Assembly (NCBI GenBank): GCA_000622025.1
Contig: JHWU01000015.1
Span: 31,068-95,067 of the forward strand
Length of the DNA: 64,000 nt
Origin: Lachnospiraceae bacterium AD3010
GTDB taxonomy: Bacteria; Bacillota; Clostridia; Lachnospirales; Lachnospiraceae
Direction of reading: 5' to 3'
Position 1 is the stretch's first letter. Every line of letters begins with the position of its first letter. Shown here one piece after another: positions 8,709-17,091 of this stretch. The notes beneath the pieces were generated by a model. It was not told the DNA's origin, did not search any database, and was given only the letters and a program-made list of their open reading frames with translations. A program made the translations under genes and the position numbers.

Positions 8709-9800
8709 TCATATCATTTCCAGTATAGTCTTGCATAAGTGCTCCCAGCTAAAGCGCTCGGCGTCATCAAGTATATTCTTCCTGAAGTCCGTATTCCCTT
8801 CCTTCAGCCTAAAAAACCTTTCTATCCCGTCCCTCAGAGCCTTTGCATCCCCCGGTTCTGTAAGGATACCCGTGACTCCGTCGGTGACCACCTCCGGCAG
8901 ACCTCCGACCCTTGTGGCTATAACAGGCTTTTCAAAGCCGAAAGCCATCTGGGCAACGCCGCTCTGTGTCGCATCAATATAGGGAAGCACTACGGCATCG
9001 CAGTTTTCGAAATAACCCTGGATGTCCTTATCCGGAATATACCGGTCCACCACCTCCAGGCGGTCCTTTAGAGCCTCATCCGACAGCAGCTCCTCGTAAT
9101 CCTTCCTGCTTCCCCCGAAATCCCCGGCTATTGTGAGACAGACATCCGGCAGCTCCTTTACAGCCTCCAGAAGATATTTCAAACCCTTGTAAGGCCGGAC
9201 AAGACCGAAAAACAGCAGCCTTTTTTCCGGAGAGCTCTTTTCCCTTATCTCTCCGGTTCTGAAAGCCGCATAGGTGGGGTGCATATTTACCCTGTACTTT
9301 GCATCCGGCAGTATTGTAAGGAGATCTCTGACCTCCTTTTCCGAATGAAGAATAAAAAAATCCCCCTTTGAAAGAGTGAGCTTTGTAAGGGATCTGTCCA
9401 TTACAAAGCGCTCATGGGGGAACACATTGTGACAGATAAACATAACCGGCTGTTTGAGAAAGGTGGTCAATATCCTGTAGCAGGGAGCAAAATACGGATG
9501 CCACCACTGTATTATGACGAGATCCGGGTCATAACGGTTTATGGTAAAGGCGGTCTTTATGATATTAAAGGGATTCGCCGTGTTTAAAAGATACAGGGCA
9601 TCGTCGATCTTAAAACGGTCATTGGAGTAATCCCGCTGCTCCTGCTTAAACAGAAACTTCGGATACTGCATTTTGTATGATATGGTCCGGACCTTCGCTA
9701 TTTCCTTTAAGCTCCTTACCAGAAGTCCGGTATAATGGGCTATCCCGCTTTTATAAGGATATACCGGGCCTATTACCGCTATCCTCTTTTTCCCTGTCAT
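8709..9800 (-). CDS. GT4 family glycosyltransferase
   Basis: The enzyme is about 363 residues with a GT-B fold. The N-terminal domain begins KKRIAVIGPVYPYKSGIAHY. The C-terminal domain has LLFFGLVRPYKGLKYLLEAV and VVLPYIDATQSGVAQMAFGF, the GT4 EX7E region variant. I chose ATG 9800 over the longer TTG 9833 because AAAGGA precedes it and the extra 11 residues look non-conserved. The start lies inside the 3' end of the upstream DPM-like GT gene (about 50 bp overlap). It is cytoplasmic and probably mannosyl- or glucosyltransferase-like, but the sugar is unknown. Confidence 0.83.
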   Translation of the reverse strand: MTGKKRIAVIGPVYPYKSGIAHYTGLLVRSLKEIAKVRTISYKMQYPKFLFKQEQRDYSNDRFKIDDALYLLNTANPFNIIKTAFTINRYDPDLVIIQWWHPYFAPCYRILTTFLKQPVMFICHNVFPHERFVMDRSLTKLTLSKGDFFILHSEKEVRDLLTILPDAKYRVNMHPTYAAFRTGEIREKSSPEKRLLFFGLVRPYKGLKYLLEAVKELPDVCLTIAGDFGGSRKDYEELLSDEALKDRLEVVDRYIPDKDIQGYFENCDAVVLPYIDATQSGVAQMAFGFEKPVIATRVGGLPEVVTDGVTGILTEPGDAKALRDGIERFFRLKEGNTDFRKNILDDAERFSWEHLCKTILEMI

Positions 9801-10758
9801 CTTTTCTGCTATCCTTTTCGACTCCGGCTTCAAAACGTCTCAGCCGATACTGCACATCCTCCATTATCTTCCGGTTCGCTGCCATAAGGTCAGCCTGAAA
9901 TCCCATCATAAAGGTGGTGAAGGAGAGCATCATCAGTGTACTAGCCAGGATCAGCGACTGAATATGTCCCATTCCCGCTCCTTTTATAAAGAAGATCAGG
10001 AATCTTATCATTATGATCAGTCCCGCAACAAAGGGTACAAGCCCTATGGCTGTGAAAAAGGTCAGCGGCCTGTACATCATATAAGCCCTTATTATCGTAA
10101 GCACGGACTTCTTAATATACCCGCTCATGCTGGAAAAAAGCCTTGACTTTCTGAGTTCTCTGTTGGTACGCACCGGAACCGAGGTTATAGCCATCTGGTT
10201 CCTTCCGGCCTGGACTATGGTTTCCAGCGTATAGGTATAATTGTTTATAACATTCAGGCGTAGTGCCGCCTCTCTCGAAAATGCCCTGAAGCCGCTTGGT
10301 GCATCGGGAATATCTGTATTGGAAGCAACCCTCACCACAAATGATCCAAGATGCTGAAGCTGCTTCTTCACCGGTGAAAAATCCGGCGTGTCGTCAATAG
10401 GTCTTTCTCCGATAACGATCTCCGCCTTACCATCCAGAATAGGGCGGACCAGCTTTTCGATGTCCTCTCCGCAGTACTGATTATCGGCGTCTGTATTTAC
10501 TATTATGTCGGCTCCCTCTCTGAGACAGGCATCGAGTCCTGCTATAAAGCCCTTTGCAAGGCCCTTGTTGTTCGGGAAATTCACAACATAGTTCACACCC
10601 CAGTTCTTCGCCACCTCTACGGTATTGTCCCGGCTTCCGTCATTTATTATCAGAACCTCTATCTCGTCAATACCGTCAATATGCTTAGGCAGATCATTTA
10701 AGGCTATTTCAAGTGTGTCCGCCTCGTTAAGGCAGGGGATCTGTATAATGAGCTTCAT
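9751..10758 (-). CDS. Membrane-anchored GT2, polyprenyl-phosphate sugar synthase-like
   Basis: This 335-residue protein has an N-terminal GT2 domain (IIQIPCLNEADTLEIAL, IINDGSRDN, NTDADNQY as the DxD site near residue 95). Two membrane helices follow at about residues 230-300, with a charged cytoplasmic tail. This resembles dolichyl/undecaprenyl-phosphate mannose or glucose synthases, which load a sugar on a polyprenyl phosphate for GT-C enzymes on the outer face. The GT-C protein at 54732-56330 could be a consumer of such a donor (inference). It overlaps its downstream neighbour by about 50 bp and abuts the next DPM-like gene upstream. Confidence 0.85.
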   Translation of the reverse strand: MKLIIQIPCLNEADTLEIALNDLPKHIDGIDEIEVLIINDGSRDNTVEVAKNWGVNYVVNFPNNKGLAKGFIAGLDACLREGADIIVNTDADNQYCGEDIEKLVRPILDGKAEIVIGERPIDDTPDFSPVKKQLQHLGSFVVRVASNTDIPDAPSGFRAFSREAALRLNVINNYTYTLETIVQAGRNQMAITSVPVRTNRELRKSRLFSSMSGYIKKSVLTIIRAYMMYRPLTFFTAIGLVPFVAGLIIMIRFLIFFIKGAGMGHIQSLILASTLMMLSFTTFMMGFQADLMAANRKIMEDVQYRLRRFEAGVEKDSRKDDREKEDSGNRPGISL

Positions 10759-11693
10759 CAGGTCATCTCCTTGGCAACGTACATAGGGCGGTTCTTTGTC
10801 TCCAGATAGGTCTTGCTCAGGTACCAGGCTGCTATCCCCAGGAAGAATAGATTAAGTGAGGAGAAGAAGCCTATGACCCCGATAAGAAGCGGCAGCATAG
10901 GCCAGATGCCGAGGTGAAGGCATATCCCTCCCGCAACGGAAAAGCCAAAAAACAGAAAGGTCATTATCCCTCCAAGCCATGACATTACTTCAAGCGGGAA
11001 GGTGGAAAAGGCAATGATCCCCTCTATGGCATAGATCAACAGCTTCCAGAAAGACCATTTTGTCTCTCCAGCCACGCGTTCGATATTTTCAAATTCCAGC
11101 CATTTCGTCCGGAAGCCTACCCAGCCGTATATACCTTTGGTAAAGCGGCAGTAATCTCCCATAGAAAGAACCGCATCCGTCATCTGTCTGGTCATTATGC
11201 GGTAATCTCTGGCGCCGTCCACAACCTCAGTTGCGCAGATCTTGTCCATCAGCCGGTAAAAGCGTCTCGCAAAGAATGAACGTATAAGGGGCTCTCCCTT
11301 TCTCGTGACCCTCCTTGTGGCAGCGGAATCATAGCCTTCGTTGATCACCGCCTCATACATTTCGGGAAGCAGCGCCGGAGGATCCTGCAGATCCACATCC
11401 ATACATACCACATAATCTCCCCTGGAATTTTCAAAGCCCGCATACAGCGCGGCTTCCTTACCGAAATTCCTGGAAAAGGAGATATACCTTATACAGGGAT
11501 CCTTTTCTGCAAGCTCCTTTATCAGTAACAGGGTTCTGTCAACAGAGCCGTCGTCCACAAAAATAAGCTCGAAGGAGGTGTCGGGATAGCTCACCTTAAA
11601 CTCCTCCATGGTCTTATGCATTTCCTTATAGAAGAAGGGGATTACCTCCTCTTCATTCCAGCACGGTACTACTACACTTAAAAGCTTCATCAT
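10758..11693 (-). CDS. Membrane GT2, GtrB/DPM1-like bactoprenol glucosyltransferase family
   Basis: This 311-residue protein opens with KLLSVVVPCWNEEEVIPFF, then FVDDGSVDRT, and CMDVDLQDPP as the metal-binding motif near residue 97. Two C-terminal membrane helices at about 225-300 and the KWS/FWKLL segment are characteristic of GtrB-type polyprenyl-phosphate glycosyltransferases. ATG at 11693, with a possible second ATG one codon later. It starts only 6 nt after the stop of the U32 gene, so the glycan genes may be read through from the housekeeping operon upstream. Confidence 0.87.
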   Translation of the reverse strand: MMKLLSVVVPCWNEEEVIPFFYKEMHKTMEEFKVSYPDTSFELIFVDDGSVDRTLLLIKELAEKDPCIRYISFSRNFGKEAALYAGFENSRGDYVVCMDVDLQDPPALLPEMYEAVINEGYDSAATRRVTRKGEPLIRSFFARRFYRLMDKICATEVVDGARDYRIMTRQMTDAVLSMGDYCRFTKGIYGWVGFRTKWLEFENIERVAGETKWSFWKLLIYAIEGIIAFSTFPLEVMSWLGGIMTFLFFGFSVAGGICLHLGIWPMLPLLIGVIGFFSSLNLFFLGIAAWYLSKTYLETKNRPMYVAKEMT

Positions 11694-11699
11694 TTATCC

Positions 11700-12935
11700 T
11701 TAATTTTCAGGTTTCTTTCGTATTATATCGCCCTTTTCAGGTCTTTCGGAAAGGCTTACAAAAAGCTCCTCCTTAGGGTGGGGCGCACTTTCGACCTCTC
11801 CTCTTTCCACAGAATATATGGATCTGACCGTGACCTCCAGATTGCGTAGATCCCTTTTCATGATCTCAACCCGGTCACCGACCGAAAACTTATTTTTCTG
11901 AAAGAGCTTTGCTCTGCCTTCCGTGTCTACTTCCTCTGTCTGCCCCAGATATACGTACTCCTTGTTGTAGGTAGAGCCGCTGTATATCTGAGAATCCGGT
12001 CCCGGCTTCCCGAAGAAAAACCCGGTACAGAAGTCTCTTGTTGTGCATTTCCCTATCTCTTCCCTGTACAGGGCTCTGTTTGCCTCATATTTTTCCGGGG
12101 ATTCAAAATAATCGTCTATGGCATTTCTGTATGTCCTTGCTGTCACAGCGACATACAGGGCCGCCTTCATCCTTCCCTCCACCTTGAAGCTGTCGATCCC
12201 CGCTTCCACAAGCTCCGGGATATGCTCTATCATACAGAGATCCTTTGAATTAAAAATATAGGTCCCTCTTTCATTTTCCTCAACCGGCAGATACTCACCC
12301 GGTCTTGTCATCTCCGTAAGTGCATACTCCCAACGGCAGGGATGGGTACATTCCCCGTGATTCGCATCCCTTCCGGTAAAATAATTCGACAGAAGGCAGC
12401 GTCCGGAATAGGATATGCACATGGCTCCGTGGACAAAGGATTCTATCTCCACGGTTTCCGGGATCTGCTCCCGTATTTCCCTGATTTCTTTTAATGACAG
12501 CTCCCTCGCGGTAACTATCCTCTTCGCCCCCTGCTCCGCCCAGAAAAGCACTGTTCTGTAATTCGTGTTATTTGCCTGGGTACTGATATGGAGCTCTGTA
12601 TCGGGACAGAGCTCGCGGGCAAGGGAAAAGAGCCCCGGATCCGAAATAAGAAGAGCATCCGGCTTTATTTCATCAATGTCCCGGAAGTAGCCCTCCGCCT
12701 CTTTTATATCATCATTGTGGGCAAAAACATTCGCTGTGACGTATACCTTCACATTGTTCCGGTGGGCAAAGGCTATGGCCCCTCTTAATTCTTCCTTACT
12801 GAAGTTCCTTGCATTTGCCCTGAGTCCCAAAGACTCCCCGCCAAGATAAACGGCATCTGCCCCGTAGTAAACAGCGGTCTTCAGTTCCTCCGGCCCCTTG
12901 GCAGGTATTAAAAGCTCAGGTTTCTTGTTTCTCAT
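11700..12935 (-). CDS. Peptidase U32 family protein (TrhP/RlhA-type tRNA or rRNA hydroxylation factor)
   Basis: The 411-residue protein carries the U32 signature ESFVHGAMCISYSGRCLLS followed by a Cys-rich GECTHPCRWEY block (about residues 170-205). That arrangement is typical of YrrO/YegQ/TrhP proteins, which need an iron-sulphur cofactor and prephenate-dependent chemistry for hydroxylation of uridine 34 in tRNA, and of RlhA for 23S rRNA. It sits directly after the TrmR-like gene (ATGA overlap), the same order as yrrM-yrrN-yrrO in B. subtilis, where both gene products act on wobble uridine. Only one U32 gene is present here, versus two in B. subtilis. True protease activity is unlikely. Confidence 0.85.
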   Translation of the reverse strand: MRNKKPELLIPAKGPEELKTAVYYGADAVYLGGESLGLRANARNFSKEELRGAIAFAHRNNVKVYVTANVFAHNDDIKEAEGYFRDIDEIKPDALLISDPGLFSLARELCPDTELHISTQANNTNYRTVLFWAEQGAKRIVTARELSLKEIREIREQIPETVEIESFVHGAMCISYSGRCLLSNYFTGRDANHGECTHPCRWEYALTEMTRPGEYLPVEENERGTYIFNSKDLCMIEHIPELVEAGIDSFKVEGRMKAALYVAVTARTYRNAIDDYFESPEKYEANRALYREEIGKCTTRDFCTGFFFGKPGPDSQIYSGSTYNKEYVYLGQTEEVDTEGRAKLFQKNKFSVGDRVEIMKRDLRNLEVTVRSIYSVERGEVESAPHPKEELFVSLSERPEKGDIIRKKPEN

Positions 12936-13576
12936 TTATCCTTCACGGCAACGGCGATCCCGTCCCCTATTGGCAGTACTGCCGCAGTAAAATGGTCTGA
13001 TGCCGTAATTTCCTTCAAAAACTCTCTCATCCTTTTATGGATGGTGCGGTTTCTCCGTTCCACCGCAAATTTCGATTCCAGTATATCCCCATCCTGCAGG
13101 CAGTTGTCGGCCAAAATAAGCCCGCCGGGCTTAAGCAGTCTGTCCGCCTCCTTTAGGTAAAAGGGGTACTGTGCTTTCGCCGCATCAATAAATATCATAT
13201 CAAAGCTCTCCTGTAAAGTGGGAAGGATCTCTGCGGCGTCTCCGCGAATCAGCGTAATTCTATCGGAATATCCGGACTTTTCAATGTTTTTCTCCGCCGG
13301 AACTATCCTTTTTTCATAATTCTCTATGGTACTTATCCTGCACCCGGGAGAGGAGTACTCTGCCATAAATATGGCGGAAAAGCCGATCGCGGCTCCGATC
13401 TCCAGGATGCTCCTGGGATCCCGCTCCTTCAATACAAACCTCAAAAATGCCTGGGTTTCCTTTCTGATGATCGGGATATCATCATTCCGGGCATCCCTTT
13501 CAAGAGCATCCAGAAAAGGCGTATTTCCTTTATACAGGGAATTAACAAACCCCGTAAGCCTTTCGTTTCCGATCAT
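12932..13576 (-). CDS. trmR: SAM-dependent O-methyltransferase, TrmR/YrrM-like
   Basis: This 214-residue class I methyltransferase has the SAM-binding motif ILEIGAAIGFSAIFMAE (about residues 55-71), acidic loop STIENYEK, and FDMIFIDAAKAQYPFYL, the metal-binding region of the catechol-O-methyltransferase-like family. In B. subtilis the YrrM homologue (TrmR) methylates 5-hydroxyuridine-34 to 5-methoxyuridine in tRNA. The neighbouring U32 gene would make the hydroxylated substrate, which supports that call. ATG at 13576. Confidence 0.8.
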   Translation of the reverse strand: MIGNERLTGFVNSLYKGNTPFLDALERDARNDDIPIIRKETQAFLRFVLKERDPRSILEIGAAIGFSAIFMAEYSSPGCRISTIENYEKRIVPAEKNIEKSGYSDRITLIRGDAAEILPTLQESFDMIFIDAAKAQYPFYLKEADRLLKPGGLILADNCLQDGDILESKFAVERRNRTIHKRMREFLKEITASDHFTAAVLPIGDGIAVAVKDK

Positions 13577-13579
13577 TTT

Positions 13580-13978
13580 TTAATCCCGATCTTCAGATTC
13601 CTCGGTGGACGACTCTTCATCCTCCGCCATTATCTCCATCATATCCTGGGCGGTCTGGGATGTATTCAGCGTATACGTCCCCGGTGAGAGCTTTCCGTGA
13701 TACTCTGACAGCCTTTCCTGCACGAAAAACAGGGTCTTGTCCTTTATCAGCCCGGCATTTTCAAGGATCTCCCCTATGTCCATGGCTGATGATCCCATAG
13801 GGATCGTAACCTCTACGTCCCTCCCCGGCTCCGAAGACATTGCTTCCTCGGCAAATACCCTGTATCCGAAATCGTATGCCTTAAAACCCAGCTTGTATAT
13901 GAACGAAACAATGACCAGTACGATAAGGACCCGTACCAGCATGGCTGCCATATTTATAAAGAAGTGTCTGACCTTCAA
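13580..13978 (-). CDS. Short MltG-like protein lacking the catalytic domain
   Basis: This 132-residue protein has an N-terminal membrane helix (residues 9-27) and an extracellular part resembling the LysM-like N-terminal module of MltG/YceG (VTIPMGSSAMDIGEILENAG, then LSPGTYTLNTSQTAQDMMEIM). MltG is normally about 340 residues and ends in the YceG lytic domain with a catalytic Glu; that domain is absent here. The C-terminus is acidic (EESSTEESEDRD). Position between ylbF and trmR matches yrrL (mltG) of B. subtilis, so it is the orthologous locus in reduced form. TTG start at 13978. It could be a binding or regulatory remnant. Confidence 0.75.
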   Translation of the reverse strand: MKVRHFFINMAAMLVRVLIVLVIVSFIYKLGFKAYDFGYRVFAEEAMSSEPGRDVEVTIPMGSSAMDIGEILENAGLIKDKTLFFVQERLSEYHGKLSPGTYTLNTSQTAQDMMEIMAEDEESSTEESEDRD

Positions 13979-14308
13979 CTAAAAATCTATCCTTTCCATG
14001 GTCATGGTCAATACCTCCCGCATCATTTTGCAAAAAGCGGCCTCAGCCAGGAGATAGTCGTTTATCACCGGTTCCATGAATATATCCTCGTATTTGTCCG
14101 CAAAACGCATAAGCTCCTCCAGGGTGTCCTTTCCCGCCTCAAAGGAGGATGTAAGTTCCAGATTTTTCTTTTTTAAGTCCTCTGCCTTTTCCAGAAGCCC
14201 GGGATGCTCGACTATCTGTCTTTTTTTATCCCGGTACTCCCGGTACTCCGGTGTATCCTTTATACATTCGGTAAATGCCAGAACATCATCGTAAAGCCTC
14301 GCGTCCAA
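13979..14308 (-). CDS. YlbF/YmcA family protein (RicF/RicA-like)
   Basis: The protein has 109 residues and is predicted all-helical, with the YlbF pattern FTECIKDTPEYREYRDKKRQI and a long amphipathic helix, as in members of the RicAFT complex. That complex (YmcA-YlbF-YaaT) modulates RNase Y mRNA processing in B. subtilis. A RicT homologue is encoded at 48975-50018 in this window. The gene lies immediately after rnjA, which adds an RNA-decay context. TTG start at 14308 preceded by GAGG. Whether it is RicF or RicA cannot be settled from sequence alone. Confidence 0.8.
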   Translation of the reverse strand: MDARLYDDVLAFTECIKDTPEYREYRDKKRQIVEHPGLLEKAEDLKKKNLELTSSFEAGKDTLEELMRFADKYEDIFMEPVINDYLLAEAAFCKMMREVLTMTMERIDF

Positions 14309-14311
14309 TTT

Positions 14312-15988
14312 TCAGACCTCCATGATGATGGGAAGGATCATAGGGCGTCTCTTTGTCTTCTTCCAGAGGTAGTCCGAGAGATCATCCTTCATAGTACTCT
14401 TTATCCTGCCCCAGTCACTGATACCCCTCTCCGCAAGGCTGTCCAGAGACTCCTCCAGTATCTCCGTGGAGTCCTCAAGCAGGGCATCCGATTCGCGTAC
14501 GTAGACAAATCCCCTGGAAATTATGTCAGGTCCTGCCAGCACCTGTCCCGTACCCTTCTCGAGGGTAAGAACAATGATAACTATCCCGTCCTCGGCGAGA
14601 TGCTGCCTGTCTCTTAATACCACATTCCCTACATCTCCCACACCGAGACCATCCACAAATACCGCTCCCGTATGGACATGCCCGGTCACCTCCGCGCCGC
14701 TTTCCTCAGAAAGCTCCAGCACGTCCCCGGAATGGATCATAAGTATATGATCGTGGTCATAGCCAAGCTCCTCAGCAATATTCGCCTGCGCGTGCCGGTG
14801 TCTGAATTCACCATGAACAGGAATGGAGAACGTCGGCTTCACCAGTGAATAAACAAGCTTTATCTCTTCCCTGCAGGCGTGCCCCGATACATGGGCCTCC
14901 TGGAAAATAACATCCGCGCCCTTGCTTTCCAGCTCGTTGATTATCCTGGATACGGACTTCTCATTCCCCGGTATGGGTGTTGACGAGAAGATAATGGTGT
15001 CATTCGGCTTTATGCTGACCTTTTTATGCATGTTCATGGCCATCCTGGAAAGAGCTGCCATGGACTCACCCTGGCTTCCCGTAGTCACAAGGACCACTTT
15101 ATCATCCGCATAATCCTTCATCCGGTCTATATCTATCAGGGTGTTTTCGGGAATATTTATATAGCCAAGCTCCTGGGCAGTATTAATGATATTCACCATG
15201 GAGCGGCCTTCCACAATAACCTTGCGCCCGTACTTATATGCGGTATTTATGATCTGCTGAACCCTGTCCACATTGGAAGCAAAGGTCGCTATTATGATCC
15301 TGCCCTTTCTGTGGCTGTCGAAAAGACCGTCAAATACAGCTCCTATGCTGCGCTCAGACTTTGTGAAGCCTTCCCTCTCAGCGTTCGTGCTGTCGCACAT
15401 AAGGGCCATAACACCCTTTTTCCCTATTTCTCCCAGCCTCTGCAGATCTATGGCGTCTCCGAATACGGGTGTGTAATCCACCTTAAAGTCCCCGGTATGC
15501 ACCACTATTCCCGCAGGTGAATAGATCGCCAGTGCCGAAGCATCCGCTATGGAGTGGTTTGTTTTTATGAATTCTATCCTGAACTGTCCCAGATTTATGG
15601 ACTGTCCGTGCTTCACAACCTTCCTTTTGACGTTCCCGATAAGCCCATGTTCCTCAAGCTTCCGGTCAATAAGCCCGATTGTAAGCTTTGTGGAATAGAT
15701 GGGGGCATTCACCTCCTTCAAAACATAGGGAAGTGCGCCGATATGGTCCTCATGCCCGTGGGTTATTATGAAACCCTTCACCTTGTCGATATTTTCCTTC
15801 AGATAAGTAACGTCGGGAATACAGAGATCTATTCCCAGCATATCGTCTTCGGGAAATGCGATGCCGCAGTCCACCACAATAATACTGTCTTCGTATTCAA
15901 AGGCAGTAATGTTCAGACCTATCTGCTCAAGACCACCGAGAGCTATGATCTTAAGCTTTGAGCCCGATGCATTTTTGTACTTTTTCAA
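14312..15988 (-). CDS. rnjA: Ribonuclease J
   Basis: This 558-residue metallo-beta-lactamase/beta-CASP ribonuclease cleaves RNA endonucleolytically and degrades it 5' to 3'. Visible features are the zinc motif THGHEDHIGALPYV (HGHEDH at 77-82), VHTGDFKVDYTP, the beta-CASP segment around CDSTNAEREGFTKSE, and HVSGHACREE plus PVHGEFRH in the C-terminal half. Length matches RNase J1/J2 (about 555). TTG start at 15988 with a strong GGAGG site. It sits between DUF1292 and ylbF in an otherwise yrzL-yrrK-yrzB-yrrLMNO-like cluster, so it has been inserted there relative to B. subtilis. Confidence 0.95.
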   Translation of the reverse strand: MKKYKNASGSKLKIIALGGLEQIGLNITAFEYEDSIIVVDCGIAFPEDDMLGIDLCIPDVTYLKENIDKVKGFIITHGHEDHIGALPYVLKEVNAPIYSTKLTIGLIDRKLEEHGLIGNVKRKVVKHGQSINLGQFRIEFIKTNHSIADASALAIYSPAGIVVHTGDFKVDYTPVFGDAIDLQRLGEIGKKGVMALMCDSTNAEREGFTKSERSIGAVFDGLFDSHRKGRIIIATFASNVDRVQQIINTAYKYGRKVIVEGRSMVNIINTAQELGYINIPENTLIDIDRMKDYADDKVVLVTTGSQGESMAALSRMAMNMHKKVSIKPNDTIIFSSTPIPGNEKSVSRIINELESKGADVIFQEAHVSGHACREEIKLVYSLVKPTFSIPVHGEFRHRHAQANIAEELGYDHDHILMIHSGDVLELSEESGAEVTGHVHTGAVFVDGLGVGDVGNVVLRDRQHLAEDGIVIIVLTLEKGTGQVLAGPDIISRGFVYVRESDALLEDSTEILEESLDSLAERGISDWGRIKSTMKDDLSDYLWKKTKRRPMILPIIMEV

Positions 15989-16053
15989 ATATTACCTCCA
16001 AAAAACCGGAGCGGGGTATCTGTCACGGCAGGGACTTATTCCTTCCCGGCGCA

Positions 16054-16314
16054 TCACAGCTCGATGTCAACATCATCAAGTATCTCTCCGAGGGCTTCCA
16101 CCGCTTTTTCAAGCTCCTTCTCATCCTCCACGCTTTCATAGAGAATGTTTTCTCCGTCGTCACCATCCGGTACAGCCCTTAAAACAAAGGCCTCAGCGTC
16201 TCCCTCTTCTTCCTCCGTACAGAGAAGATAAGAGTTCTGTCCGACCTTTGCTTCAGCAAGTACAAAATACTCTGTTTCTGTTCCGTCTTCCTGTGTAAAT
16301 ACCACGCTGTCCAT
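16054..16314 (-). CDS. DUF1292 family protein (YrzB-like)
   Basis: The 86-residue acidic protein shows the DUF1292 pattern: VVFTQEDGTETEYFVLAEAK, then QNSYLLCTEEEE and EAFVLRAVPD. The biochemical role of the family is unknown. It is conserved next to ruvX and ireB across Firmicutes, as seen here, where it follows ruvX after one base. ATG at 16314. Confidence 0.88.
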   Translation of the reverse strand: MDSVVFTQEDGTETEYFVLAEAKVGQNSYLLCTEEEEGDAEAFVLRAVPDGDDGENILYESVEDEKELEKAVEALGEILDDVDIEL

Positions 16315-16315
16315 T

Positions 16316-16747
16316 TTATCCGCGGTCCTTTCCGCTGTTAAGGAAATCTCCGAGGATCACGGCTGCCGCCACGCTGTCAACGTGCGACCTCCTGTCCTTT
16401 TCACTCCTTAAATTCTCTTCGTCCATTATCTCCTCTGCTTCGACGCTGGTCAGTCTTTCATCCTGAAAACGGACCGGCAGCCCTGTCCGTCTGGCCACCA
16501 TCTCGCCAAAGGCAAGTGCCTTTTCGGCTCTTTCGCCCTTGCTGCCGTCCATATTAAGAGGAAGACCGATAACGATAACCTCTGCCTTTTCGGCCGAAAT
16601 TATCTCCTCGATACGCGCACAGGTACGCCGGAGAGTCTTTTCCTTCTGTCTCCGTATGATCTCTACTTCCCTTATTACGGTACCGGTCGTATCAGTCACC
16701 GCCACTCCGACGGTTTTTGATCCATAGTCAAGCCCGAGATATTTCAA
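16316..16747 (-). CDS. ruvX: RuvX/YqgF family endonuclease (pre-16S rRNA processing, Holliday junction resolvase-like)
   Basis: The protein has 143 residues with an RNase H-like fold: [19 protein letters not shown] at the N-terminus carries the first catalytic Asp, [20 protein letters not shown] the central motif, and [12 protein letters not shown] plus DSVAAAVIL the remaining acidic sites. The family is known for pre-16S rRNA 5'-end maturation and was first annotated as a resolvase. TTG start at 16747 in a TTGA overlap with ireB, consistent with coupled translation. Confidence 0.92.
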   Translation of the reverse strand: MKYLGLDYGSKTVGVAVTDTTGTVIREVEIIRRQKEKTLRRTCARIEEIISAEKAEVIVIGLPLNMDGSKGERAEKALAFGEMVARRTGLPVRFQDERLTSVEAEEIMDEENLRSEKDRRSHVDSVAAAVILGDFLNSGKDRG

Positions 16748-17013
16748 TCCTTATCCCATCCACTGCTCTTAATGTACTGCTTCAGCAGCTCCTCAACCAG
16801 CTCATCCCTTTCAACCTTCATAATGAGGCTTCTGGCATTATTGTGGCTGGTAATGTAGGTAGGGTCACCGGACATGATATAACCTACGATCTGGCTTATC
16901 GGATTATAGCCCTTTTCCGTAAGCGCCTCATAAACTGTGGACAAAACCACCTTAACACCTGTCTCCGGTTCTTTTTCAACCTTGAACATCTGGGTGTTTC
17001 CTAAATCCTGCAT
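16744..17013 (-). CDS. ireB: IreB family regulatory phosphoprotein
   Basis: The 89-residue protein includes [32 protein letters not shown] in its central part (given here only to locate it, residues 26-58), the invariant core of IreB/YrzL. In Enterococcus faecalis IreB is phosphorylated by the PASTA kinase IreK and influences cephalosporin tolerance. The N-terminal Thr residue usually phosphorylated would lie near GNTQMFKVE (Thr7 here), matching the family. It heads the ireB-ruvX-DUF1292 set. The kinase is not in this window. Confidence 0.93.
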   Translation of the reverse strand: MQDLGNTQMFKVEKEPETGVKVVLSTVYEALTEKGYNPISQIVGYIMSGDPTYITSHNNARSLIMKVERDELVEELLKQYIKSSGWDKD

Positions 17014-17091
17014 ACTTTTTTCCTTTCCTTTTGTGTATTCTTCACTTCACGGGGCGGGGTCCGTACGGGAGAACCGTAAACGGATCTGCTG

